Translations under genes and position numbers: made by a program
Part shown: piece after piece, positions 34,866-45,249 of the stretch
How positions within the stretch are numbered: position 1 is the first letter of the stretch
How the letters are laid out: each line of letters starts with the position of its first letter
Assembly: GCF_015461835.1 (NCBI RefSeq)
Contig: NZ_JACOPX010000004.1
Location: 62,001 to 126,000 of the forward strand
Source: Pseudomonas neuropathica
GTDB taxonomy: Bacteria; Pseudomonadota; Gammaproteobacteria; Pseudomonadales; Pseudomonadaceae
Reading direction: 5' to 3'
DNA: 64,000 nucleotides
The notes under the pieces: model-generated
What the model saw: the letters and a program-made list of their open reading frames with translations, nothing else
What the model was told of the DNA's origin: nothing
Databases searched by the model: none

Positions 34866-35162
34866 ATGTCGATACGCAAGATCGTTCTGCTTTCCTGTCT
34901 GGGTGTGGCACTCGCTGGGTGCGCTGGCTCGCGCCAAGAGCCCCCTCCCTCCACCATGCAAGTCGACCTGCAAAAATACCAGGGCACCTGGTACGAGCAG
35001 GCCAGGTTGCCTATGTTCTTCCAGCGCAATTGCCAGCAGTCAGAAGCGCATTACCGTCTGCGTGATGATGGCCGCATTGACGTCACCAATCGTTGCAAGG
35101 AACAGGATGGCGAATGGAAAGAGGTACGCGGAATTGCCGAATCGCAGCAGCCAGGCAGGTGA
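34866..35162 (+). pseudogene. Truncated lipocalin (Blc-like)
   Basis: The N-terminal half of an outer-membrane lipocalin: signal MSIRKIVLLSCLGVALAGC with lipobox LAGC, then the lipocalin GxW motif in KYQGTWYEQARLPMFFQRNC and the following strands (HYRLRDDGRIDVTNRC). At about residue 97 it meets a stop after QQPGR, where a full Blc continues for about 80 more residues; no continuation is found in any frame downstream. It may be a truncated gene. GAGG stands before the ATG. Confidence 0.65.
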
Positions 35163-35744
35163 CTCAATGATGGTACTGCCATGGATGACTATCTAGACGT
35201 CTTCGCTCAATGACCCATGATCGTTTTCTGGGTGTCTCGACGAGCCGTAAACACTATGAGCAACCATCGCACGCGTAATGTAAAAATCCGTCCCCCCCAC
35301 TGGGGCAACTTAATAAAGCGCACTGCGTGCCGCATCAGCACTTGTAAGACGTGAGATAAGCCAAGCGGCCAGATAGCGCTTCTGAGTCATTACTGAGTGT
35401 CCGCTTTGGCTCGCTTCTACGTCTCGCGACCGGCATCGATCGGCCAATGACAGCCGTTCGGGATCGACAGCAATCCGTACGCTTCACTCCTTCGCTTACG
35501 ACCCGTAGCGGGCACGTGGACGGGTTACTCACGACGCCTTTTAAGCTTGTTTACGCTCTAGTGACGCAAAGGTGGTACCAAACACATTGACGTCCTAGTC
35601 AGTGTCGATGGAACACAGGAGCTGATAATTACGAGTTGACGTTTAAAAGACTCAGCAAAAGCCATTGCGGATTGATGCGCGATAATGGCAATCTGCCGGC
35701 AACGAGAACAGCGCTATCTGGATAATCCATAACAAGGATAGAGT
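35163..35744. other. Gap with no gene seen
   Basis: These 580 bases contain only short frames (such as 35335-35532 minus) without protein-like composition. The run TCCGTCCCCCCCACTGGG at about 35288 is notable but not structured. It separates backbone-like genes on the left from AT-rich defence genes on the right and may be a junction. Confidence 0.4.
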
Positions 35745-35930
35745 ATGACTACCGGATTTTTGATTAGAAATTTCGAAACGTATCAAGCCATCAATTATAT
35801 AAAACTCTCGAATGGAAAACACTTTAGTGCACTATCTGGGGAAAATGGTGCTGGTAAAAGCTCTGAGCTTGAAGCCTTGAATAGTTTCTTAAACGGCGCT
35901 GAGAGCCGAAGGATTGGATATATCACCTAG
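35745..35930 (+). pseudogene. N-terminal fragment of an AAA ATPase
   Basis: A 61-codon frame starts with a typical SMC/ABC-like ATPase N-terminus and a full Walker A, LSGENGAGKSSELEAL (about residues 29-44), then ends after about 17 more residues. No Walker B or continuation follows in any frame. It is a truncated gene or, less likely, a mini-protein. It lies just upstream of an intact AAA protein of a different sequence. Confidence 0.6.
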
Positions 35931-36047
35931 TGTGGTAGAGCTAAGAATGCCTTTCGCGATCATTAGCGCCTATTCTCAAGCCACAAAGTCGTCACCACGC
36001 TTAAATTGTAAAGTTATAAAACTAAATACGAAAGAAATGGAGTTCAT

Positions 36048-37526
36048 ATGAAGCTTAATGTAAAAATCAATAAAGTAAAATCCATCAAAAACCTCGAAAT
36101 TGATCTGCCTGTAGAAAAAGGTTTATATGCCATAACCGGACTAAACGGATCAGGCAAGAGCACCCTGGTTGCGTGCGCTTCTACAGTATTTTTCAATATG
36201 CCAATGAATGAGTATTTCGGATCAACTGACGACGACGCATCTATTACATTTAAGTTTGATAATGCAACCCGCTCCTGGACAAAAAATGACAAGGGAAAAT
36301 GGATTAAAGAATCTAGAGGGGGCATGACCATCAAAGGATTCTATGAGGGCAGTATCATATATGGAACTAGGTTTCGCAATACAAGCATCCACATCCTCAG
36401 AAAGCTAGACAAAGTTGAGAGCGCAAAACTTAATCCAGGGGCTGAATTCATTCGTCAAAGCCTTGGAAAAATACTCCATAACAACCCAGAGTTCTATGAG
36501 AAGCTCTTCAAGATCAGTAACGCAGACGCAGGCCCTGACATTCAGTTCAGTGGCGATATTTTTTATTACGAAAAAGATGGACGCAGAGTTAGCCAGTTCC
36601 ATATGTCAACCGGAGAAAATCTTCTTGTAAGCATTTTAAACTCCATCAATTTTAGGAATAATGATCGCGCAAGCCTCAACAAACCATGCATTATGTTTCT
36701 TGATGAAATAGAATTAGCCCTTCACCCTTCGTCGCTTAAGCGACTTGTGCATTTTCTCAACGAGATTGCCGATCAATACAACTATGCCATTTACTTCTCA
36801 ACTCACTCCATTGAGTTGGTCGGCGCAATTCAGCCAAGCAATATTTTTTTCTTGGATCGGCACGTTGATGGCTCCCTAGAAATATTGAATCCTTGCTTTC
36901 CTGCATATGCTACCCGCATATTATATGATCACTCTGGATATGATCACGTTTTCCTGGTTGAAGATGATCTTGCTAAAGAAATCATTACGAGACTACTAAA
37001 AGTGCATGGTCTCTTATCCAGTAAGTTAGTGCATGTTCTTCCTTGCGGTGGGTACACAAATGTCATTGAGCTCGCGAGAGAGGTGGTCAACAGCAATTTA
37101 TTGGGAAGAGCATCAAGCATCTCTATGATTCTAGACGGCGACATAAAATTAGATGCTCAAAAATATATTACTTCCCGCAACATACACAACAACATACCAA
37201 TGAACTTTCTACCCATTGAAAGTCTCGAAAAGTATCTCAAAAGCAAACTTCATGACAGTATAGACCACAAACTTTTTCGAGCATTGAATGACTTCATTTT
37301 TCAAAAAGCAAGTCTTTCGGAATTAATTGAAAAATACCGAAACTCGATAGATATTTCAAAAGACAGCAACGGGAAAAAGTTGTACAAAATAATTGAGGGT
37401 GAATTAAAGAATCGAGGAAAATCAAGGGCCGATATAATCGAAATGGTTGTTGATCATCTTGCGAGTACGCAGAGCCAAGAACTAAGCAAAATTGTTCTCT
37501 ATCTTCAAAATCATCTCGCTGCATAA
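36048..37526 (+). CDS. AAA-TOPRIM (OLD-like) ATPase, putative defence protein
   Basis: A 492-aa protein. Walker A GLNGSGKST is at residues 31-39, MSTGENLLVSIL (about 185-196) is the ABC signature, IMFLDEIELALHP (about 222-234) is Walker B, and FSTHSIELVG carries the H-switch. After about residue 300 comes a TOPRIM-like part: FLVEDDLAKEII supplies the conserved Glu, and ISMILDGDIKLD the DxD. This is the layout of OLD-family nucleases. The gene is AT-rich and stands alone, so it is likely a single-gene anti-phage system acquired by transfer. AGAAATGGAG precedes the ATG. Confidence 0.8.
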   Translation: MKLNVKINKVKSIKNLEIDLPVEKGLYAITGLNGSGKSTLVACASTVFFNMPMNEYFGSTDDDASITFKFDNATRSWTKNDKGKWIKESRGGMTIKGFYEGSIIYGTRFRNTSIHILRKLDKVESAKLNPGAEFIRQSLGKILHNNPEFYEKLFKISNADAGPDIQFSGDIFYYEKDGRRVSQFHMSTGENLLVSILNSINFRNNDRASLNKPCIMFLDEIELALHPSSLKRLVHFLNEIADQYNYAIYFSTHSIELVGAIQPSNIFFLDRHVDGSLEILNPCFPAYATRILYDHSGYDHVFLVEDDLAKEIITRLLKVHGLLSSKLVHVLPCGGYTNVIELAREVVNSNLLGRASSISMILDGDIKLDAQKYITSRNIHNNIPMNFLPIESLEKYLKSKLHDSIDHKLFRALNDFIFQKASLSELIEKYRNSIDISKDSNGKKLYKIIEGELKNRGKSRADIIEMVVDHLASTQSQELSKIVLYLQNHLAA

Positions 37527-37654
37527 GTAGGCTTTTCGCTTATCCTATATACTTATATTAAATATGAGTATATAGGATTGAAATATCAATTATACCCCCC
37601 CCTAAACTACTTCACACCTTCGAAAGAACGTAAAATATGAGAGGAAAGCAATTG

Positions 37655-38074
37655 CTACAAGCCAGGTGACCTTAGCCATTCATCATAAATTCGCTCAGCA
37701 TTGAAGTTGGATTGACGTTTTACTAGACGCTCGCTGCGGTGACAACGTCCGCTAATGAACGAAAGCAAATGCATTCTCAGACGAGACCTAAGCTCGACGT
37801 AAGACGCAAATCGGCCCGCATCTATATCAGAACTTTCCATAACATCACGTAGCACTCTGATGCTCTCAGCACCGATCACTGAAGCGTGCAGCCGCACGAT
37901 AGGATCAAGCCCCGGGATTCTCTTGAAACTGGCGACCGCCTCTTCAAGCAGTCGCGCAAACGACACCTTGCTACATGCCTGCTGCGCCGTGCGCCAAACC
38001 TGAGACTCAATCTCGTCTTCCATCTGCTCTCTCCAGTTAATCTGCGGACTGACTCGCACGAAGTTGTCCGGCAC
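37655..38074 (-). CDS. Hypothetical protein, 139 aa
   Basis: A helical, charged protein without recognised domains (MPDNFVRVSPQINWREQMED..., EEAVASFKRIPGLDPIVRLHA..., ERIYDEWLRSPGL). Codon use is like Pseudomonas and unlike the AT-rich neighbour. It is convergent with the AAA-TOPRIM gene. No role can be proposed. Confidence 0.55.
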   Translation of the reverse strand: MPDNFVRVSPQINWREQMEDEIESQVWRTAQQACSKVSFARLLEEAVASFKRIPGLDPIVRLHASVIGAESIRVLRDVMESSDIDAGRFASYVELRSRLRMHLLSFISGRCHRSERLVKRQSNFNAERIYDEWLRSPGL

Positions 38075-38131
38075 GAGTATTTTTTCAAAAAAAGACCGTG
38101 AATTTTAAATCAAACGGGTTAGCAGAGGCTT

Positions 38132-38344
38132 TCAGCCGCTAAGGGACGATTTTGCTGTACCCATAAGGCAGCCATACACCTGCGTCAGCCAAAAGTAGTC
38201 GCTAGAAAAAGCTATAAGCAAGAGCACAGCGGCGACGAAAAACAACATAGGTCGGCCAGGAAGCCGTTGAAGGGTGAGGTGCCAAGATCGCTGCTTTTCT
38301 GTTGTCCTAAAATATAAAGATCCGTCGCACAAAAAAATTTTCAA
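38132..38344 (-). CDS. Possible small membrane protein
   Basis: A frame of up to 70 codons from a TTG start holds one clear membrane helix, MLFFVAAVLLLIAFSSDYFW, after a basic stretch (TLQRLPGRP). No good ribosome-binding site is seen, so this is weakly supported; the whole 420-base gap 38075-38492 is otherwise empty, with A/T-rich runs near 38330-38365. Confidence 0.3.
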   Translation of the reverse strand: MKIFLCDGSLYFRTTEKQRSWHLTLQRLPGRPMLFFVAAVLLLIAFSSDYFWLTQVYGCLMGTAKSSLSG

Positions 38345-38492
38345 GGGGCGAAAAAAAATAAATTTTCATCAAGCAAAACAAGCGCCGGGCGATACAGCGC
38401 CCGTCAGGCATTCGATTGTGCTATCTCGATCATTCTTGTGAAGCCACCAGGCTCGAATGCCCCTCATTTAAATCCTTGCAAGGAACCTATAC

Positions 38493-39665
38493 ATGACCTT
38501 CAAGAGGCCTTTGACCTTCCAAGCGGCATTGAAGAAAAACATCAAACGGATTTTCACCTATTGGGCACCAATCAGTGTGATCTTGGGTGGTCTCGGTACC
38601 ATTTTGGGGTTTTATACGATATCGGCCTATACGACAGCGATCGGTCGTCCAGATTTGATGGCTTCAGCGATTGAGGCTAAATCAGCACTGCTACTGTGGC
38701 TTGCAGTAATCGCACTCTTGGTAGCGGCCTATTTCTCAGTCCTCATGACGACAAGTGTACTATTCGGGCTCTCAGTATCGCTTTTCAACAAAAGTCCAGA
38801 TCTCCAAGTTGACGTGATGAAGCTGCTTCTTTTAGCAGTACTATTCGGAATCGCAGTGCTGATGGTGACGATATTTACAGGTATAGAAGTCACCGATGGC
38901 TATAAGCTAATCTGGGTAGTTGCCTATGGCATTTTGACAATTCTGGCATTACAGAAAAACTCGAAATTCAGACAGGCAATAAACCTTTGTGCAACGACGA
39001 CCTCACCAGGAAAATTAAAGAACAAGGCAACACGTTTCGTCTTTTTGGTCATGCTGGCATGCATCCTGATCAGCACTGTCCTATCAACCGTACTACCTGT
39101 CAGCCTCATCCTTAAATCTTACTCCGGTGAAGATACGCCCGAAGCCTTAATCAAGCTGAATCTCATATCCATTGTGTTCGCCGGTATGACATTGATCCCT
39201 GTCATCGTTTTCTATGACAGCAAAACCGATCTCTTCAAACGGGTTTCGCAGTGTCTGGCAGCGGCATTCGTAATCCTGGCCATCATCATTGGGGCTTCAC
39301 CAGGAGGCCCTCTGACCATTGTGTACACGGCGTCTTCGATGATGAACGTCCGCGACCAGACCGCAGCAAAGTTTTTGCTGACCGAAAATTATGCGAAAGA
39401 GGATCTCGATCCTGAGGTTTGGGGCACTGTGGAGACGGTGCGCAAATATCCTCTAGCCTCCGCATTTCCACTCTTTTCTTTCGGTGATGTGCTACTGCTT
39501 TGCCCAGAAAAGCTGATCAAAACCGAACTCAAAGATTGGCCAGCCAAATCGGCTTACTGTGTTGTCACAAAAAACAGCAAGGCCCTCCGAATGCCGCTAA
39601 AACCCGAAAAAGCAGCGGAGGTCAAAAAGTCGATCGAAACCGATCCTCAGAAGCCTGCCACCTGA
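38493..39665 (+). CDS. Polytopic membrane protein of unknown function
   Basis: A 390-aa inner-membrane protein with about six to seven predicted helices (for example around residues 25-47, 65-92, 108-130, 133-150, 185-210, 225-245, 258-275), then a soluble C-terminal domain of about 100 residues (NVRDQTAAKFLLTENYAKED ... FGDVLLLCPEKL). The ATG follows AAGGAACC. No transporter motif is visible. The long multi-helix body plus small soluble tail is similar to immunity proteins against membrane-targeting toxins; this is a guess from shape only. Confidence 0.65.
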   Translation: MTFKRPLTFQAALKKNIKRIFTYWAPISVILGGLGTILGFYTISAYTTAIGRPDLMASAIEAKSALLLWLAVIALLVAAYFSVLMTTSVLFGLSVSLFNKSPDLQVDVMKLLLLAVLFGIAVLMVTIFTGIEVTDGYKLIWVVAYGILTILALQKNSKFRQAINLCATTTSPGKLKNKATRFVFLVMLACILISTVLSTVLPVSLILKSYSGEDTPEALIKLNLISIVFAGMTLIPVIVFYDSKTDLFKRVSQCLAAAFVILAIIIGASPGGPLTIVYTASSMMNVRDQTAAKFLLTENYAKEDLDPEVWGTVETVRKYPLASAFPLFSFGDVLLLCPEKLIKTELKDWPAKSAYCVVTKNSKALRMPLKPEKAAEVKKSIETDPQKPAT

Positions 39666-39707
39666 TTGTCCCAGTGATAAAGGTCGATACAAGGTAAGGA
39701 AATGTGA

Positions 39708-40130
39708 ATGGATACTGATCTAAAAGCTCTTTGGCTGCGCGAGCGAAACCGCAGAGAAGCGCTGTGGGAGCTGGAGGTTCTGCAACCCGGCGCAGCAGAA
39801 GCCAAGGTCCCTTTAGCCACCCTCGCTGAAATCGACAGGGAGGATCTAGAGAACCCTATTGGCCACTCCCACGCCATGTCGATTGATGAACTTCGTGAAG
39901 CCGTTCCCGAGACTCAAATCGAAGGCGCTGATAGCCATCCCTTTGTAATTGTTTTGGATCAGCATATTCCCCAACCTTGGCGCGCAAGATTTGAAGCCGC
40001 CAGCATGCTTTCCACCCGCTTACCTCAGGGAAGCTACGCGAGTGACTGGCGACGCTTTTTACGGGTGTGGGTAAGGGAAATGGAACACCTCAAAGCGCAC
40101 CGGGAGTGGTTGGAAAATAATCGAGTTTGA
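39708..40130 (+). CDS. Hypothetical protein, 140 aa
   Basis: A soluble acidic protein (MDTDLKALWLRERNRREALW...), with a Trp-rich end, WRARFEAASMLSTRLPQGSYASDWRRFLRVWVREMEHL. AGGTAAGGAA stands before the ATG. Proteins with such Trp/Arg-rich tails are frequent in integrated elements of Pseudomonas, but I recognise no family. It is followed by a 57-codon frame that starts within 2 bases of its end. Confidence 0.6.
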   Translation: MDTDLKALWLRERNRREALWELEVLQPGAAEAKVPLATLAEIDREDLENPIGHSHAMSIDELREAVPETQIEGADSHPFVIVLDQHIPQPWRARFEAASMLSTRLPQGSYASDWRRFLRVWVREMEHLKAHREWLENNRV

Positions 40131-40131
40131 T

Positions 40132-40305
40132 TTGAATGCAAACAACTGCGAGGCATTGATCAGGCATTGCGAGAGCTTTGTGCCGACGGGAGATGATCCG
40201 CGAGAAAAGCGGCGTCTGCAGGACGCTCTGGAGAGACTGCGTCAAGCTCTGGAAAGTCATCTGAATGAGCCAACATCCTCAGCGAAGAACATGAGAGCGA
40301 CCTGA
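40132..40305 (+). CDS. Possible small protein, 57 aa
   Basis: From a TTG at 40132 the frame reads NANNCEALIRHCESFV ... EKRRLQDALERLRQALESHL, an amphipathic-helix pair that looks protein-like. It begins next to the stop of the 140-aa gene, so it may be a coupled partner. The start codon is weak. Confidence 0.4.
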   Translation: MNANNCEALIRHCESFVPTGDDPREKRRLQDALERLRQALESHLNEPTSSAKNMRAT

Positions 40306-40475
40306 TTATGAAGAGCCCATGCGCGAAGTAAAAACCATGCAAATCCGCCTCAAAAGCAAGCGTTTTTTGCCTTCACCATTGTACTTTCTCAACACGTTAT
40401 GACCCCGCCTTGCCGCACCAGCAATCTGCTGCGCATTGTTCACCTTGTCGACCTCTGGATCTGGCGAAGGAAAAT

Positions 40476-41774
<1,299 letters not shown>

Positions 41775-41823
41775 TCACAGTATTGGAGCACATCGCTTCG
41801 CCCGAACTGGAGTGATCGATGAT

Positions 41824-42096
41824 TCAAACTTGATGTGAAACTGAGATCAGTTGCCCGGAAGCAATCCTAATTTGATCAAGGCATCCATCCCCCGTGGTGT
41901 TACGGACGTGCGCGTGATCCTGAGATGTCCACGTCGCAATTTCCGCCTGGAACACCTCGAATGATTTAAATAGCATGGTGGCTACTGCATCTAGCATTCC
42001 GACGCGCTTGTTGCTCCACCGATCGACGTCATCCAGGCGAACAAAGTAGGCATTGATATCTGGCGCATAAACAATTCGGCATGAGCGTTCAGGCAT
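41824..42096 (-). CDS. Hypothetical protein, 90 aa
   Basis: Start ATG at 42096 with GGGAG 5 bases before it. The product (MPERSCRIVYAPDINAYFVR...) has no recognised domain. A second frame upstream and overlapping (41991-42203, VFDPRNELHLCASHYIKAVE...) is protein-like for its first 40 residues, so either a small coupled gene or a frameshifted 5' end is possible. It lies 58 bases upstream of the SerS start on the same strand. Confidence 0.5.
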   Translation of the reverse strand: MPERSCRIVYAPDINAYFVRLDDVDRWSNKRVGMLDAVATMLFKSFEVFQAEIATWTSQDHAHVRNTTGDGCLDQIRIASGQLISVSHQV

Positions 42097-42269
42097 AAAA
42101 ACTCCCGTAGCAGCTGTAGAGCTGCGCCCTGCCCTCGCACAGCCTCTACCGCTTTTATGTAGTGGCTGGCACACAAGTGGAGCTCGTTGCGTGGATCAAA
42201 CATTCACGATATCCGAGTGAAATGGGGAAGATTCTGGAAGTCGGTCGCGAACCAGGAAGGCAGTAACGA

Positions 42270-42680
42270 TCAGCGTGCCTTCCTGTATTCATTCAGCGCT
42301 TGAAAAGCCGGCATGCTCACATGCTTGCGAAAGCCTCTACCAGCAAGTACGTACATCGCATCCTCGCTTTCAAAAAAACACCCTTGGAAGTTTTTTTGAA
42401 ATCCAGTTATGAAACTGTCGCGAGCTGCAGTTCGCCCTTCGCTGTCAAATACTGTCTTGTGGACAAACAGAACTGAAGGTTGCAAGCCGCGCTTTTGGAC
42501 GTCCTTTTCCTGAGTGTCAGGGAGCAAGATGTCCATGAGCATCCAGTTCCGGACGATACAAAACCGCTGCTCCGCAAACTCCTCCTGAGCCAATTTGATC
42601 AGCTCTTCATCTCCTAATCGCGATCCCCCTATCATCCTTGCAGGGCCGTAAAGCACATCTTCAATCAGTTCAGTTTGCAC
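42270..42680 (-). CDS. Hypothetical protein, possibly DUF6957 family
   Basis: A 136-aa soluble protein. ELIKLAQEEFAEQRFCIVRNWMLMDI, then VLFVHKTVFDSEGR and AMYVLAGRGFRKHVSMP, follows a pattern I associate with DUF6957 proteins, small island-borne proteins of Pseudomonas of unknown function; the family call is tentative. It is preceded by a T/A-rich region with no strong ribosome-binding site. Confidence 0.55.
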   Translation of the reverse strand: MQTELIEDVLYGPARMIGGSRLGDEELIKLAQEEFAEQRFCIVRNWMLMDILLPDTQEKDVQKRGLQPSVLFVHKTVFDSEGRTAARDSFITGFQKNFQGCFFESEDAMYVLAGRGFRKHVSMPAFQALNEYRKAR

Positions 42681-42861
42681 ACTGTTGCCTAATTCTTAAA
42701 AAATTCTGAATCCGCACGAAAACCTTCCAGGCAGCTGCTGGTCTTGCCTCGTGAGTACCCGGTAATCGGCACACCGAAATCGAATTTCTCTGCGTCCCGC
42801 ACACATTGTGGAAACTCCATTTCCCTACCGTTTTTACCTGCAAACGCCAACGAAGGCAGCA

Positions 42862-43197
42862 TCAATGAACCCGGTCAAAACGATCTAAAGCGCCATTTTC
42901 ATGCAGCCAGTGAGCAACAACGAAAGTCCCACCATCGATTATCGTGAAAAGGTCATAGCCTGCTCTCCGACACCGATTGATGACTGGCAGAGCATGAAAG
43001 GGAAGTCCCTCCGGATACTTTTTTGCCGGGTCGAAAAACAACAGACCTGTGATTTTTGGAGGTCGCTCCAAGGCGCAGAGCAAGTACCCGGCAACATCCG
43101 GATCTGCAATGGCTTTACGTGCTCTCTCAATGACACTGGGGTATCTGTGAAAGCGAAAATCACAGTGCTTGGCTCCATAGGTTTTTATCCAGTACAT
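42862..43197 (-). CDS. Hypothetical protein, about 111 aa
   Basis: The ATG at 43197 has AGGG 8 bases upstream. The product, MYWIKTYGAKHCDFRFHRYP ..., reads as a compact alpha/beta domain (VIERARKAIADPDVAGYLLCALERPP; AGYDLFTIIDGGTFVVAHWL). No family recognised. It directly follows the decayed metallophosphoesterase gene on the same strand (24 bases). Confidence 0.55.
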   Translation of the reverse strand: MYWIKTYGAKHCDFRFHRYPSVIERARKAIADPDVAGYLLCALERPPKITGLLFFDPAKKYPEGLPFHALPVINRCRRAGYDLFTIIDGGTFVVAHWLHENGALDRFDRVH

Positions 43198-43221
43198 CCT
43201 GGCTACCCTCATCAACTGGGT

Positions 43222-44076
43222 CAGATTTCAATCGTGAAATCCGGAATGAATCCTGTGTCTTCGCCGGGGTAACCGCGAGGATTTGAGATGATCCGGCCCC
43301 TGCCAATCTCCACATCAACAGCGCGATGCGTATGTCCAAAAATCCAAACGTCAGTCATCGGTAAAAGTGAACGCCACCGATTTGTTTAAGCTGCGCTGAG
43401 ATGACCGTCATGATTGCCTCCCCCAACTTCCGGGATCGGATAATGGTGCGTAACAACGACCATTGAACCTTCAACGGGCTTAGCGAGTTCATCACTCAAG
43501 AATTCATACGCAAGCCGGTTTCGCTCAATCACGTCCGCTGGACGTAGCCGTGGAAAGTTCTCCTCAGCTCTGATCACCTGGAAGTCGTTCATCCACAGTC
43601 GCAGGTCACCATCGCTTCCACCGGGTCTCAGATGGATGAGAAATCCGTCCAGACTATTGAGACCAGAATGCGTGTTTGGTTGCAGATCCAAACCTGATTT
43701 CCAGGGCTTGCACATGCGGCGCAGCGGCCTCTCGCATTTTGCGAAGCGTGTGGTCGATGTGGCCTTTGTAAAATTCGTGGTTGCCGCTGCAATAAATAAC
43801 GGGATAGCTGAACGACTCGCTGGCCCATTTCACACCTCGCGCCTGGAAGTCCACGTCACCGGCCACCACGACGATGTCAGCCTCTGTTTTAGGTGGTTCG
43901 AAGGTGGCGAAGCCGTTGTGCAATAGACCAACATTTTCATGACTCTGCCCCGCAGAGCTTGCTGGCAGCCCCGTTCGACGATTAAGCGATATATTGGTAG
44001 CCATTAGCTCAAGATGCTCGGTGCCCGTCCGAACACAGAGATAGCCCAAATAGTTCCTTGTTTGACTATACGACAT
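43222..44076 (-). pseudogene. Decayed metallophosphoesterase
   Basis: Fragments in three frames keep the order of a calcineurin-like phosphoesterase: VVVAGDVDF and SGNHEFYKG (frame 43654-44076), ICNQTRIL (43628-43828 frame), VVVTHHYPIPE (frame 43386-43715), and VWIFGHTHRAVDVEIG with the C-terminus read at 43222-43340. The metal-binding GD, GNHE, H and GHTH boxes are thus all present but scattered by at least two frameshifts plus a stop; the N-terminal DLH box is not clear. Confidence 0.75.
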
Positions 44077-44120
44077 TGAGTGGAACTGAGCAAACCGGGC
44101 ATACAGTCGTATTTTAGAGA

Positions 44121-44567
44121 ATGGCCCAAATGCTCAGGCAATCAATCGCCGCTGCGCTGAGACACGTTCGCCGGCAACATCAGGTACTGCTGACCGATCT
44201 GGAAGAAGGCGTAACTGCTTCCCACCTCAGTCGCATTGAGCGCTCAGAACGTGGCGTTACTGTCGAAAAGCTAGATGAAATTGCTCGGCAGCTGGGCGTT
44301 CATCCTCTGTCCATTCTTGCTCTGGCATACGGTGCTGAGGAAGTCGTGCGTCCTACCGAGCTCCTGAAGCGTGTATGTAAAGAAGTGTCTGCCCTTGGCG
44401 GATTGATAGCCCCGCTCGCTGTTAAACCGGAAGACAGTCATTCCAGAGTCGCAGCTGCTGCTAAACGCCGTGAAGAAGTGCAACGTTTAAAGGTTGATGG
44501 GCTATCCAAGGCCGAGGTTGCTCGGGCGTTGGCTATATCGAAACAAACGGTGGCGAGACATTGGTAA
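44121..44567 (+). CDS. Regulator with two helix-turn-helix regions
   Basis: A 148-aa protein. An XRE-type HTH fills residues 1-70 (LRHVRRQHQVLLTDLEEG, ASHLSRIERSERGVTVEKLDEIARQLGV). The C-terminus, KVDGLSKAEVARALAISKQTVARHW (about 124-148), is a second, resolvase/homeodomain-like HTH that ends the protein. Two DNA-binding parts in one small regulator is unusual. It is divergent from the decayed metallophosphoesterase gene. Confidence 0.75.
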   Translation: MAQMLRQSIAAALRHVRRQHQVLLTDLEEGVTASHLSRIERSERGVTVEKLDEIARQLGVHPLSILALAYGAEEVVRPTELLKRVCKEVSALGGLIAPLAVKPEDSHSRVAAAAKRREEVQRLKVDGLSKAEVARALAISKQTVARHW

Positions 44568-45249
44568 ATTGCTGAACTTGGCTCATCGGTTTACTTTCTT
44601 GCAAGGTTCAAAGTTGACTTGCCCGCCAACCTCGAAGCCTTGGCAAGCCGGTACCCCAAGCCAAACTGACTCGTGCAGGAAACGCATCTCTCGCCGGAGA
44701 TCCGTTGCCCCTGAGCGCACCTCCAGATCCCCCGTAGAGACAACCGGGTGAAGCCCTAGGTACTCCTGAATGGAGTTCAATAGCAACGTATAAGACACGC
44801 TCTGGTGATCAATTCAGGCATTCAGGGCCTGCGCGAGTACGGCGCCTGATCAAGCGACTGGTATCCAGATTTGGCATTGGGAAAGCGTGTGAGGGAGGGT
44901 GCAGCTACCACCTAGGTACGTTCAATTAACGGCGCGGAAGGGAGCGCATGTGCATGCACACGATCTCCCACTGCCCCAGCCGGAAACGGTTGTACTGGCG
45001 AACCAGAACAACTTTTCCATGATCGGTCATGGCGTATTCTCCATCTGATCTCAGCGGGCCGCTGATAGCCTTTACACGCCACGTGCAAAGCGAGCAGAAG
45101 AGTGCCAGGCAGGAAGGAGAATCCTTTGGTGGTAGCTGCAGGCGTAATGCTATCAGTGGATAGCCTGCGTGAAAAGGCTAGTATTTGCCTTGGTAAAATT
45201 CGCTTCTTCAGCCCTGATTGGCCTTGTGACTACCCTCCCCTGGACGACC
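44568..45249. other. Gap with only weak small frames
   Basis: Between the regulator and the RloC-like gene I see only a 71-codon minus frame with a GTG start (44583-44798, VSYTLLLNSIQEYLGLHPVV...) and a 34-codon minus frame (44926-45030, MTDHGKVVLVRQYNRFRLGQ...) with GGAG before its ATG. The second looks protein-like but is too short to judge; both may be remnants. Confidence 0.3.

Noticed and set aside
35335..35532. Minus-strand frame of 65 codons in the gap after the lipocalin.
   Set aside because: Arg/Ser-rich without protein-like pattern or start signal.
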